The notes: generated by a model not told the origin, from the sequence alone. DNA of 64,000 nt from Hydractinia symbiolongicarpus (GCF_029227915.1 NC_079888.1:5157001-5221000); one strand, 5' to 3'; counted from the stretch's first letter, positions 29,855-39,214 are shown. Translations and numbers: made by a program.

Positions 29855-29867
29855 AATAAAAATTATC

Positions 29868-30173
29868 ATGACCGTGCTAGAAATTTTGCTGATTGGAATC
29901 AAAAAATATATAATAAAGATGTCTATTAATGATCATCTCATAATGCCTGATCGAATAGTCCGTGCTAATTCATGGACACTAATGTTCGTACCCGATCATT
30001 TCAAGACACAGGAAATGTGTACTGCCGTAGTTTGTGAACATCCCTGGACATTAATGTTAGTACCCGATCATTTCAAGACACAGGAAATGTGTAACCGAGC
30101 AGTTCGCGAATATCCTAACATCATCGAATATGTTCTTGATCGTTTCAGAGCCATGGTTACTCGAAACCTTTAA
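29868..30173 (+). CDS. Short KTQEMC-repeat protein of the Polinton, 101 aa
   Basis: Starts 14 bp inside the left TIR and reads inward, opposite to most genes of the element. It has two perfect copies of VPDHFKTQEMC at residues 41-51 and 65-75, period 24 residues (72 bp in DNA), plus a decayed third copy at the C terminus (YVLDRFRAM). I recall this repeat from longer proteins of cnidarian Polinton-like elements and some large DNA viruses; function unknown. At two and a half repeats it is much shorter than those, so it is probably a remnant that still happens to be open. Start uncertain: Met18 is an alternative. Confidence 0.6.
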   Translation: MTVLEILLIGIKKYIIKMSINDHLIMPDRIVRANSWTLMFVPDHFKTQEMCTAVVCEHPWTLMLVPDHFKTQEMCNRAVREYPNIIEYVLDRFRAMVTRNL

Positions 30174-30267
30174 AAATAAATGACTATATTATGTATGTGA
30201 CATAGGATAGTGGGTGGTGTATTTTTGAAAATTCCTAGTTGGGGTTTCAATTTCCATAAATAAAAGG

Positions 30268-30453
30268 ATGTTCAAATTTTATGGAAATAATGTTGAAACC
30301 AGGGATTTCTATAGTGAACCAACAGTACTTGATATTAACGATGTTCAAATTGAGAAAATCGTACTTAGCGATCCGATTAAAACTAACAAAGGCAAGGCTG
30401 AGCGCTTTGTCATTGGTTATAAAAATGACAGCAGGATATATTGTCGCTATTGA
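30268..30453 (+). pseudogene. N-terminal remnant of a Polinton accessory protein
   Basis: 61 codons including NNVETRDFYSEPTVLDINDV and KIVLSDPIKTNKGK. The pattern is familiar from N termini of an uncharacterised protein of cnidarian Polinton-like elements, but here it stops after about 60 residues, so it is most likely a fragment. No function can be given. Confidence 0.4.
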
Positions 30454-30659
30454 GTCGAACACCAAAGGATTTATATAGCAGGGGTGCCTCGCGTTATGTA
30501 GATGGCTCGTCACTCACAATGTCATTTGATATATGAATGCAAAAGTAAAGGAATGGGATGGGAAGGTAACGACCGATTTTTATGGTGCTATAGTACCACT
30601 GAAGCAGCCCTGTAAATGCAGATGTATTTTAAAAATATCCAGCATTTATCGACAGGGAT

Positions 30660-31112
30660 CTAAAAATTATCTGCAGGTCCGATAGCTTTCGAAATCAAAT
30701 CAACTATTGAATTCAGCTTAGTCTCTGCAAGGAGTCTTATTGAATCATGTTTCTTACGTTTGTAGTTCAATTTCTTCCCACCCTGTTTTAGGGCTGTCTG
30801 TCCTACTCCCACGGCGATAGATATACCACCCATAGCGACGGCCAGAGGAACTCCGATTCCCGATAACATACTCGCAATACCAACACCTGAGGTGATAAGG
30901 CTTATTGCTAATAGCCCGTGATCCATGTAGTGTACCCACGTTCCATGCATTCCAAATTTTTTAGCGAGTTTTTCACGCTGTTTAATTTCATTTCGCAGAA
31001 AATGTTCTATTTCTTCTATTTTCTTTAATCTATAAATATGCCCTTCATTTTCTTGATCAGGCGCACTCGGTGGTAATGAAGGATATAGCTTCATAACATC
31101 ATCATTATTCAT
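30660..31112 (-). CDS. Polinton-associated membrane protein, 150 aa
   Basis: Intact ORF. Residues 1-25 are Pro/Asn rich (YPSLPPSAPDQ), 27-52 form a charged helix (YRLKKIEEIEHFLRNEIKQR), 66-106 are a long Gly/Ala/Val-rich hydrophobic stretch, probably two membrane segments with a tight turn, and 107-145 are basic then helical (KKHDSIRLLAETKLNSI). This architecture is common beside capsid-type genes in cnidarian Polintons. The role is unknown; a virion membrane or lytic protein is a guess. It lies immediately downstream of, and in line with, the capsid-like reading frame (31113-31813). Confidence 0.65.
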   Translation of the reverse strand: MNNDDVMKLYPSLPPSAPDQENEGHIYRLKKIEEIEHFLRNEIKQREKLAKKFGMHGTWVHYMDHGLLAISLITSGVGIASMLSGIGVPLAVAMGGISIAVGVGQTALKQGGKKLNYKRKKHDSIRLLAETKLNSIVDLISKAIGPADNF

Positions 31113-31813
31113 TTATTGTATCAGTAGATGCATGGTAATTTTCACGAACAAGACGTTCTTATCATGATGATGTTCATCCGTCAACATGAAATCAAGACGA
31201 TCCGTCGAGCTTTGTAATGGAAGATATATCGATGTATTAAAAGTCCAAGTAAGCATATCGCCCCAGGCAGTAATCTCTTTGGTGGGAAGCATAGCCAGTA
31301 TCTTAGATTTTTTTCCATCAAGAAGGCATCTTTCTTTATCTAACTGAGGGCAAACAAGCCTCATTCGTTGGTAGACATCAGTCTTGTAGAAGCTGTCGTG
31401 ATCTCCCTCAGTGAACATTAATTTGGTATCAAAATTATATCCCATAAGATCCTGCAGTGATTGATCAACAACCGCAACGTATCCTTTACCAATCCTAAGC
31501 CTGCAAGCTCCGTTCCTGAGTACGAAAGTTTGATTCTGTCCCCCGCTTGGTCGTTGACTATGGTCGCGAGATCCTCGATTTTATAGAGACCTGGCTCTAT
31601 CGATATGAGAGCAGTAAAATCCCCTACACTAAAGTCATCATTATTGGTCGACCCAGCCGCCGCTTTATAAATGTTTATCTCATTCTTTTTTTTGAAAAGG
31701 TTTAGAAACGTAGGTCGAATGCTGATCGACTTCAGAGCAATCCTCGTGTCCTGCTCTAGGTAGTCCTCAAAGATTATAGGTTTCGAAATGTCTGTGACAT
31801 ATAGTTGTTTCAT
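31113..31813 (-). pseudogene. Capsid-like (putative minor capsid) protein, frameshifted
   Basis: Two overlapping frames (31813-31418 and 31445-31113) together cover one protein of about 230 aa, broken by a frameshift at about 31440-31480. The N-terminal half has ALKSISIRPTFLNL and ISIEPGLYKIEDLATIVN; the C-terminal half has GKKSKILAMLPTKE and LPLQSSTDRLDFMLTD. The beta-rich pattern resembles the putative minor capsid or fibre proteins of cnidarian Polintons. That assignment is from memory of the family and is uncertain; a structure prediction would settle it. It is divergent from the plus-strand 365-codon ORF, with start codons 17 bp apart. Confidence 0.55.
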
Positions 31814-31829
31814 CTTTCTTTAAAGAAAG

Positions 31830-32927
31830 ATGCATATTTATAGCTATAATCCGAGAGCAAGGTACAAGTCCAACAGAGGCGAGTGGCCTCTCGGCGAAAT
31901 TAATTTGGAGCATCAGGACCTCTACGTGTCTACGACTCAGCACATTTTCGTGGCCTTCCCACAATTCACCAATTATCAAATCAAAGTCCCCACTAACATG
32001 TTGAACGATCCCGTTAGTGTAAGTTGTGATGGACAAGCTTTGAATTATTGGAACATCCAAGTAAATTTCGCTTGTCATTGCGCGACAACGGCGTTGGGCA
32101 TTTCTGCTAAGCACATGAGTGGCTTCGTACCCCTTGTCAATTCAATTTTCAAATTCCACGTCTATTATCACATGCGTCGCATCTTCGCAAGGATGAAATT
32201 GCCCATGCCATACGAAGGAGGCTTTTCCCAGTACGATAACCCATATTCCACATCTGGATACGCACAGGTATGCCGCGAGTACAGTGCAGACCCCAACACT
32301 ATTTACAAGTTCCAAGCTCTCATGTCGTCACTCACCAACGGCCGTTGGGGGCCGCAGGTTGATGGGGATTGGGCCAAATTCATCATACCAACCTCCCAAG
32401 GTCTGACATCGGAGGGCCTAACCAAGCTAAGCGAAAGTATACGAGTCTATGTTGTCTTATTGCTAGGATCTCAAGCAGAGGCTAAAGCATCTCTCATCGG
32501 GTCAGGTGCAGACAACTATACAGCAAGGCAAATATTATTGCAAAAATTCGAGGCCATGATTCAACGTGAGGAAAACGTAGGTCAAGACATCACGGAATTT
32601 CAAAAGGTGCTCCAGTATGCACGGACTCCAGTAAACTTCGCCGTGATGTCCAGTGTGTACATGCTCCCCTCCAATATGGAACTTGGAAAGATTGTGGGGT
32701 ATAACAACAATGTTCTAATCGCGCCCTCTAACATAGGTGTAGGTGTAGAGCTAGATCTGAACACCATGGGCCATACTGTCAAGAATGAGGTAGCCTTCAC
32801 CACACCTCCTAGGCAACATATCAAGAAAACCACGCCTCATACCAAGGAAGCCCACAGGCAGCACGAGGATACCAAAGCCACGCTGGTTATGGTTGGCAGT
32901 GGGATAATCCTCGCATATATTTGGTGA
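31830..32927 (+). CDS. Conserved Polinton protein of unknown function, 365 aa, intact
   Basis: The only long undamaged gene of the element. Residues 1-60 are polar with YNPRARYKSNRGEWPLGE; 72-96 hold WNIQVNFACHCATTALGIS; 106-140 hold the best conserved block (FHVYYHMRRIFARMK, then LPYE-like MPYEGGFSQYDNPY); 190-215 hold GLTSEGLTKLSESIRVYV; 278-300 hold YMLPSNMELGKIVGYNN. The last 18 residues are hydrophobic (a C-terminal membrane anchor or insertion helix). I recall this protein as recurrent beside polymerase B genes in cnidarian and other invertebrate Polintons; I do not know its role, and a virion protein is an inference. It points the opposite way to its neighbours and shares a 17-bp start-to-start gap with the capsid-like gene, so one short promoter region may serve both. 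Confidence 0.75.
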   Translation: MHIYSYNPRARYKSNRGEWPLGEINLEHQDLYVSTTQHIFVAFPQFTNYQIKVPTNMLNDPVSVSCDGQALNYWNIQVNFACHCATTALGISAKHMSGFVPLVNSIFKFHVYYHMRRIFARMKLPMPYEGGFSQYDNPYSTSGYAQVCREYSADPNTIYKFQALMSSLTNGRWGPQVDGDWAKFIIPTSQGLTSEGLTKLSESIRVYVVLLLGSQAEAKASLIGSGADNYTARQILLQKFEAMIQREENVGQDITEFQKVLQYARTPVNFAVMSSVYMLPSNMELGKIVGYNNNVLIAPSNIGVGVELDLNTMGHTVKNEVAFTTPPRQHIKKTTPHTKEAHRQHEDTKATLVMVGSGIILAYIW

Positions 32928-32935
32928 AAGTAAGT

Positions 32936-33523
32936 CTAATGTGTTTTATCAACATAATAGGGAAGATGGTGGTATTTATCGTCTTCCGGTGTTGTATGCT
33001 TGCGAAATATCATAATAACATTATCCTTGCCCGCATCATTGGCATGTGGTACGTATCTTTGACGTAATCCCGCAATTTTCAATGTTCGGAGATCGAGCTG
33101 GTTTTCTCTCTCCTGGAGATCTTCCTCAAGGTTAGCGATAGTTAAGTCCCTTTCCTGAAGGTCATCGTTGAGTATTGCCAGGGCTTGACGATGTTCTTCG
33201 ATTTCATTTTGTACTTTTTCCACACCTTTTTCAGTTAGCCATTTCATGACCTCAATAGCCATTGGTTTTCAAGATCTATGTACAATCTCTTATACACCAT
33301 CCAATGTCACGAAAGCCTCGTCTCCGGTTACTTCCTTGGACAGTGCGTCTAACGCACCATCTGTTATCTCATGACGAGGCGTGGTTTTTACATCTCTGTA
33401 TGTCGCCTTTATATCAACAATACCCAGAAATCTTGCCAGATCAGCACGTTTAAACATTGGTTGGCCCTGATTGTTTACCAATATCTCAATGGTAGGCAAT
33501 ATGTTAAATAAGGTAAGTGACAT
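32936..33523 (-). pseudogene. BRO/KilA-N-like protein, two in-frame stops
   Basis: One reading frame interrupted by TAA at 33290-33292 and TGA at 33269-33271. The N-terminal part (MFKRADLARFLGI, YRDVKTTPRHEI) looks like a BRO-N-type DNA-binding domain. The second part (from 33262) is a long coiled coil (EEHRQALAILNDDLQERD), then GKDNVIMIFRKH and HLPYYV. BRO proteins are common in large DNA viruses and Polinton relatives. The TGA could come from a CGA by CpG decay. It ends 9 bp from the convergent 365-codon gene. Confidence 0.6.
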
Positions 33524-33529
33524 TTTATT

Positions 33530-33723
33530 ATTTACATTACCAGGGTCACAATGAGTTGGACGGTTATAAAAAAATACTTGGTATTCCTCTGATACCTTAC
33601 CCTCTCCATGACCTCATTTAACTCCTCCTGGAGGGCTTCTAGTTAACATTCCAGATAGGGTATGCGTTCGAGCTCTTTATGGCAATTTTCCAATTGCCTT
33701 TCCAAGGTCCTGATATATGACAT
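33530..33723 (-). pseudogene. Small coiled-coil ORF with an in-frame stop
   Basis: Starts at the base next to the ATPase stop codon (TAAATG). Encodes MSYIRTLERQLENCHKELER, then a TAA after about 26 codons, then LEALQEELNEVMERV in the same frame and a hydrophobic end. Function unknown. Confidence 0.4.
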
Positions 33724-34320
33724 TTATTCTAGAACACTCCAGGCTCTAAGGTATTCCAATCTAATAAACAAACAGGTATGTTTGGATTTTTTTAACTGAT
33801 TCTTTATAGGTTCCCAGTCGCTAATCATATTCGTTTCCTCATCGATCAGCTTCATATCAGATCTTTCGTGCGGGTACTAGAGAAATAACTGCTTCTTTTG
33901 TCTCCTCAGATTTTTAGGCAAAGCTGTGTAGGATTGTGTGAGAAGCCAAAGGCTATGTTTTCTGTGCTGCCCGCTTATGGCAAGCTCAAGTAAGGATTGT
34001 CGGCGTTTATCAAGCGATTCATCCTAAATAATATCGTCAATAATGAAGAGCGTGTTTTCACCAGCCAACAGCGACGACAATTTGTCTATCCATTCAAACA
34101 ATTGATCCTGCGGTTCTATCAAAAACACATAATCATCCTTCCAAAGCGATGGTCTATCGAGATAAGTCCTATTGTATCGTATGGTGGGGCAAAGGATTAT
34201 AATATTATGGAAATGGTGCCGATATTCATGCTCCAAAAGATCGAGAACTCGTTGCGTCTTGCCACAAGAAGTGGGTCCTGTAAAGATAGCTGTATGAGAT
34301 TCCTTGACAATATCTAGCAT
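33724..34320 (-). pseudogene. Polinton packaging ATPase (A32/FtsK-HerA type), two in-frame TAG stops
   Basis: The N-terminal 98 codons are open, with Walker A GPTSCGKT (residues 15-22) and Walker B TLFIIDD (90-96). The frame then meets TAG at 34024-34026 and again at 33877-33879, but family motifs continue in the same frame between and after them (LAISGQHRKHSLWLLTQSY, ERSDMKLIDEETN), ending at TAA 33724-33726. In Polintons this ATPase is thought to pump genome into the capsid. Nonsense mutations rather than indels have killed it. Confidence 0.8.
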
Positions 34321-34410
34321 TTATTCTTCATGTATACCACGTGGTATACACGAAATTTGTATGTGTTTACTTAGGTTTTGAAACGATGGAAGCGGGCAAC
34401 CACCCCTTGC

Positions 34411-34608
34411 TCACTGCCATCTCACGGCTGCTGTAAAATATGCTACCATTTTCATAACATCGCTGGTATCCAACTTGGTTGGAAGACTCGAGATCCCAAG
34501 GAATCTCTTACCAACCATGGCATATCCAAATGTGAACCCGAGGTCCACGATTGTCTCGTATATCATATCAATAATCTCTTTTTGCTGGGGGCTTACGTTT
34601 GTAGACAT
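34411..34608 (-). CDS. Small Polinton ORF upstream of the ATPase, 65 aa
   Basis: Open frame with EIIDMIYETIVDLGFTFGYA, then LDTSDVMKMVAYFTAA, helical and mildly hydrophobic. Small proteins with a DVxKxVAY pattern precede the ATPase in related elements as I remember them; function unknown. It ends 90 bp before the ATPase start. Confidence 0.5.
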   Translation of the reverse strand: MSTNVSPQQKEIIDMIYETIVDLGFTFGYAMVGKRFLGISSLPTKLDTSDVMKMVAYFTAAVRWQ

Positions 34609-34620
34609 GGTTTATTATAT

Positions 34621-34949
34621 GTTATCGCATATGAAAAATATCAATCTCGGGTTTTGAAGGTTTTTGCTGAACCGCTAGTGCAGGCTGCTGGGTAACCACG
34701 GATTTTCTACGAGTAAAATATATGAGACCCCCGATATATGCGATCGCGAGTAGGCTTCCACCAATGTATATTCCACTGCCCGGGGAGAGGAACTGCGACA
34801 GGTTCCTGACTCTCTTGCAAAGTACTTTTGCCCACGTTCTTCTTCAAGTCGGCCTTGTTCTTACGATTCCATTCAGCAAGTCTCTTCCAAACCGCTACGC
34901 GACCTTCATTCTTCTTGGTAATTACTTGGCTAGTAGACTCTTCACTCAT
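34621..34949 (-). pseudogene. Small single-pass membrane protein, frameshifted
   Basis: The N-terminal frame from 34949 is charged (RVAVWKRLAEWNRKNKADLK). After a shift near 34787 another frame holds a membrane segment (GSGIYIGGSLLAIAYIGGLI), and a second shift near 34710 leads to a basic tail (FTRRKSVVTQQ). The three pieces lie in order, so this was one gene of about 105-110 codons. Confidence 0.5.
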
Positions 34950-34975
34950 TTTTTATAAGCCGCAAGACTTATAAA

Positions 34976-35209
34976 TCACTTCTTTTTTACATTAAGAACG
35001 AGGGATAGACCCTGTTCCTCAAGAATCTCCATGGTCTCTTTTATCACCGTGAGTATGGCTTCAGTGTTGAAATCTCTTTCAAAGTATCGCAGGAACTCCC
35101 TAAACGTCACGGGTTCTTTCTTTGGTGGGGCTATTTCAAGCTTTCTCTCCCTCATCAGTGCCGCTAGTCTGTGCCCCTGGGCAACCCTTCGCGGGTGCTT
35201 TTTGTTCAC
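34976..35209 (-). CDS. Small basic Polinton protein, at least 77 aa
   Basis: Begins MNKKHPRRVAQGHRLAALMR, a Lys/Arg-rich stretch that could bind nucleic acid, followed by PPKKEPVTFREFLRYFERDF and a helical C-terminal region. The frame stays open upstream (ETVEKIVEV), so the true start may be further up or the gene may be 5'-truncated. Function unknown. Confidence 0.45.
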   Translation of the reverse strand: MNKKHPRRVAQGHRLAALMRERKLEIAPPKKEPVTFREFLRYFERDFNTEAILTVIKETMEILEEQGLSLVLNVKKK

Positions 35210-35265
35210 TTCAACAATTTTTTCAACGGTCTCGGTTTGTTGTTGGTTGATAATAATACTACGCG

Positions 35266-35415
35266 CTACTCATATTTTTGTTGATCCTCATCAAACTCTC
35301 TCTTCTCTTCAAAGGACTTTGAGAGCTGGGTGTGATTAATTGTATGAGCAGCTACCAACAGAGGCGCGAGGAAACGACCAAAGGCTGTGTACAGGACTAT
35401 ACCAAGGTCAGCCAT
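35266..35415 (-). CDS. Tiny membrane-type ORF, 49 aa
   Basis: Hydrophobic first half (LGIVLYTAFGRFLAPLLVAA) and charged second half (SFEEKREFDEDQQKYE). It is the sort of small accessory membrane protein often seen in Polintons, but nothing more specific can be said. Confidence 0.35.
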   Translation of the reverse strand: MADLGIVLYTAFGRFLAPLLVAAHTINHTQLSKSFEEKREFDEDQQKYE

Positions 35416-35439
35416 GGATTGTTTTATAATAGTGCCTCT

Positions 35440-35700
35440 AGATCCTTGCGTAGGGCCTCGGGATCATCTAAAGAAACAAGGATGCCGAGATCTGGCAGTC
35501 TTGGCTCCTTTCTCATGGAGGTCGCGTTCGACTACCTTTGCATGTATTTTTTTGACTATTTCATCTGATGCCTTATCGATGAAGCTATCGCTACATTTTT
35601 TAGGCGGTAAATGTGGCTTGGTCTTTCGTATATCTTTGAGAGCTTGGCGCTTATCTATAGGTTGATCAAGCGCTTCTGCTGGGGTATCGACAACATCATA
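35440..35700 (-). pseudogene. Unidentified Polinton gene fragment fused to polymerase B remnant
   Basis: Part of the open frame 35778-35464. After about 28 codons of polymerase sequence the protein changes to [20 protein letters not shown] and [20 protein letters not shown], which is not polymerase-like. A frameshift near 35490 leads on to [14 protein letters not shown]. The join at about 35695 marks an internal deletion. Confidence 0.5.
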
Positions 35701-38249
35701 TTTGTTATTCGCTCTCGCGTAGCGGTTTACAGCCTGGGTTATACCACCTCGAATACCCTTTTCAAACATAAATAACATATCTGGATTAGTTATGAGTCAA
35801 GCCTGGTGCGCTGTAAAAGTGAGCAGGGTCGAGTTTGTATTGATTCCGGCAGACTCCTAGAAAGCTCTGGAAGATGTCAGTCAATAGAAGGACATCCGTC
35901 ACTAAATAAGCATCGTGGTAGTCACCCATGGTAGTCTCTAGGCTCTTTGGATTGATGACATTCCAAACTTTTTGAGCGTGCTCGTAGTCATGATCGCTTA
36001 TACCATTCATGTTTAAATTGCTATAGAAAGCCTCCTTCGATGGTAGCTCAGTCTCCTCGAATTTTTCGAAGTATTCATATATTCGTATGGATATATTGCT
36101 TTGAGTCGCATGAGCTGAAATCTATCCTCCTCAGGAAAATACCATTGGAGATGTTTGCATTGGGCATCATCGAGATTATTTTATAATTTCTCAAGGCTTG
36201 ATGGCATAAATCTACAGCTGTCTATGAATCTGATTTCGATCTTCTTATAATATTCACCATCCCCATACCCTATGCCTGCGATTGGGATCTTGATCTTCAC
36301 ATTGAAGGAGATATATTTCTCGGTGTTTTCGGCGATGCAGCCGATATCTTGGGTGTCGTATTTTTCACCGAGCTCACCTATAAATAAGTAAGCGTCGTAC
36401 CCTGATAGGTTGTGGAATATTAGGGGATTTGGTATCCCGTATTTCAGATTGCAGGTATTGTGAGCCGCTCCCGATATAAGCCTGTGTAATGGCAATGATC
36501 CCTTACTTTTCTATTTTCATCGTTGAACGGCTTCATACATATGTGGCAGGTCGACGCAGCATCATACTCATTCTTCTGATCCTCTGTCAGTTCCGACATA
36601 GGCTACTAAGGAAATAGAGAGTATAGCCGCTTCACTTCGTCCTCTATATGTTTAACGAATCGTTGAACGCACCCCTCACCCCTATTTGTATATAAGGGGT
36701 CCGGCACTTCTCCATATGCAAAGGTACTGTAGGTACACCAGCCTCATGGTTCATGTTTGTTCAGCGTCTTAGTTTTCGTATCTTGAGCATTCTCTTTCAT
36801 ACGGATTAGTAGGCTTTCAAAGTCCGCATAGATTACGAATGGGACCATAAATTGCTGCTGGCCATCTTGGTAGTATAACCATTTTTCCTTCTCTCTGGGC
36901 ATCGTGATTTTTACCGCTTCGTTATCTTTGCAGTAGGTATAGTGGTTATCCCGAGATTCTATCGTTTGGAATCCCTGCAAGCAACTCAGACAAAAATGGA
37001 TTTTCCCATGATTCTTCGATATCTCGCTACCCAATAATCTCGAAATATTTTTGATAGTTGTATAATGATTTTTCTTATTATCGGTAAGCAATAGCAGATT
37101 AGCCTGCTTCTCTCTCTCATTAAATGTTGATCGCCGCAAGATATTAAAACTCTTCCCTGTTGTATACAGAACATTCACGGCAATGTCGGGATTGTTTCTT
37201 TCAAATTTGATAATATCCTTGATGGATGTTTGAAACTCAATGCCCTGCCAGTTGTATCGATCTATATAAGGTCGCAGCTTGCAGATTCTTTGAGGATCTT
37301 TTGCTATAAACTCATGATGCAAGGCGGCTACTATAGCCCATCGGAAGCATTCTTCATCGTTGTTATTCGGGTTAATGATGGCTTTCTTCGTAGCGATCCA
37401 CTTGGGTGTTTCAATGTATGAGGAGCCCCGCGTTAACTTCAACTTATGAAAATCAACATCCATATTATTGATTCGACCTATACTAAACCCAGATTTGGGC
37501 AACGCGGGATTCTCCACATGCGTTTTCATATGAGCGAACATCGTATCCAGCGATTCATCCACGATTGTGCCTTGAAATACTGCTGTCATGTTGCTATGGA
37601 ATACCTTATCAACTTCTATGAACTCGTTGGTACCATCAATTTGTTTTTTCCATAAAATCCATAGGGAGTACTGTACCTTTGCTGACCTCATGTCTTCCAC
37701 TTGGTTTTCAATAAGTGTTTTTACATTTGATCGAACCATACCCAAGTAGCCATCAATATCTCTTCCATCAATGCCAGCTATACGATAACTTCTGAATGTT
37801 TTGTGTAATGCATGCTTGTGCTCCTGAGGTGTATAATCTTGCTTTGGTTGCTCTGAAGCATGATCCTCTTTTGCTTCTTCCTCAACCTCGCCAACTAGTG
37901 TCTTCTTGGTACCATCATATAGTGAAAGTATTCGTGTTTTGATCGATGTATATATACTTTGCACTGGTTTCTTTATAATCTTTGGTACATGTGATAGTAG
38001 CCACTCTGACCACTCTCGCAGCTTACTCTTGACTACTGGACGAGTTCTCTTCAGCTCCTGACGTTCAAACTCGTTCATTTCCTCAAACGTGGGAATGTAA
38101 GGCTCGATGTTCTTCTTAATAGGACGTGATCTAGCCATCTCTTGTTTTTCAAAAATGTCCATGTCTTGTGGTGAGAATGGGGTAGGCTGTGCATCTAATA
38201 AAGCAATAAGGTCCGCTTTGCGTAATTTTAATCCCACGGGTTTTCGCAA
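35695..38249 (-). pseudogene. Protein-primed DNA polymerase B: N-terminal and exonuclease part, polymerase domain deleted
   Basis: First frame (38249-36744, 501 codons): two repeats at residues 32-46 and 59-73 (FEKQEMARSRP, FERQELKRTRP), a conserved block with C301 (NDEECFRWAIVAALH) and H395 (NHYTTIKNISRLL), a C-x2-C-x12-H-x3-C zinc-binding pattern (C420, C423, H436, C440) and exonuclease motif I (YADFES, 474-479). After a stop and frame changes, 36495-36181 holds Exo II (HNLSGYDAYLF) and 36010-35786 holds Exo III (YHDAYLVTDVLLLTD). The sequence continues to [20 protein letters not shown] and then ends at the deletion join; the palm motifs are nowhere in the element. Several stops and shifts make it non-functional. 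Confidence 0.88.
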
Positions 38250-38372
38250 TGACGTGTAATTGTTTTACAGTATTTGAATTCAAATCCATCTTCTTTATTA
38301 TATATTTTTTTGATTTTAATCAACAATTTTTCTGGCGCGGTCGTATTTATGAGTATGGGAATTTCCCTTACC

Positions 38373-38562
38373 CATATTCCGTATATTAGCATATATACTA
38401 TATATGCTATTGCGCATGCGTTGATGACGTCATGTATTTCTGGTATATATTATTATGTGTTGGTTATTGGTATTTAATATTATTATGTGTTGTTATTGGT
38501 ATTTAGGGGAATTTCCCTTTGGTCGACGTCGATTGCGCCAGAACGAACATTTCCCTATCTCT
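38373..38562 (-). repeat. Right terminal inverted repeat of the Polinton
   Basis: 190 bp; differs from the left TIR by a few substitutions and small indels (an extra AAT and an extra ATGAC-like insertion creating TGACGTCA). Confidence 0.92.
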
Positions 38563-38567
38563 AAATA
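38563..38567. repeat. Right target-site duplication AAATA
   Basis: Matches AAATA at 29668-29672 directly outside the left TIR. Confidence 0.8.
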
Positions 38568-39214
38568 TAAGAGAAGAATTTTTTATAATAAATAAAAAGA
38601 CGTGTGGTTGACGACAATGACGACGACAGAAGATTTTTTAGCAGATTATTGACTTCATTACTTTGGCAAAATTCACTCTGTTTTTTGGCGTGCGTGAAAA
38701 AACAATTTTTACGTTAATTAAGCTGCACGGGTAACTTTTCCTTTTCCCACCTAAAGGTACATCATTTGCATAATCGGATCATTGTTCATACTTCATTAAA
38801 GTTAAAGTTTGCCATTACTTGACGTAATGACACAAACAGGCTATCTACGAAATTTTTGTTGTAGGGGAGTAGAGTGAGAGGCTTTGGTATGGTAAGAAAA
38901 CATTAAAATGAAACATGAGTATTTTTGCAATTAGAAAAACAAATGGATCAATGGATTAAAAATAAATTCTGTAGGAAGAAATCATGGAACTACATGCTTT
39001 TTTGTGAGCATAAACTCTATAAAAATATTCAAGATGAAATTAAACAAAAAGATAAGAATGTCCTAAGAATATGCTCATCTTGAAATTTTGCTTGCATGAT
39101 TATAAACGTTTGGTCTTTTATTTTTTGTTAACTCATATAAACTTGGATCCTATCAATGATGCATTCTCATGTTTCTTTTAAACTTTTTTTTCGCAAATTC
39201 TGGTTTTTGTCTGC

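Larger units (their letters stand above)
29673..38562 (-). mobile_element. Polinton/Maverick-type element, 8.9 kb, with TIRs and 5-bp target duplication
   Basis: Both ends carry the same inverted repeat beginning AGAGATAG. The element is flanked by AAATA on each side (29668-29672 and 38563-38567), which fixes its limits. Polinton genes inside: protein-primed DNA polymerase B (exonuclease part only), A32-like packaging ATPase, a BRO-like protein, a capsid-like protein and several small accessory proteins. The polymerase palm is absent; no retroviral-type integrase, Ulp1-type protease or double-jelly-roll major capsid protein is recognised. Most genes carry stops or frameshifts, so the element cannot move by itself. 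The TIRs are still nearly identical apart from small indels, so insertion is not very ancient. Confidence 0.9.

Noticed and set aside
31767-32114. Minus-strand 115-codon ORF inside the 365-codon gene
   Set aside because: Shadow frame of the conserved plus-strand protein; no motifs.
34024-34320. Reading the ATPase amber stops as recoding (programmed readthrough)
   Set aside because: Neighbouring genes carry TAA, TGA and frameshifts too, so general decay is simpler.
38274-38477. Plus-strand 67-codon ORF at the right TIR
   Set aside because: Lies largely in the inverted repeat; low-complexity composition.
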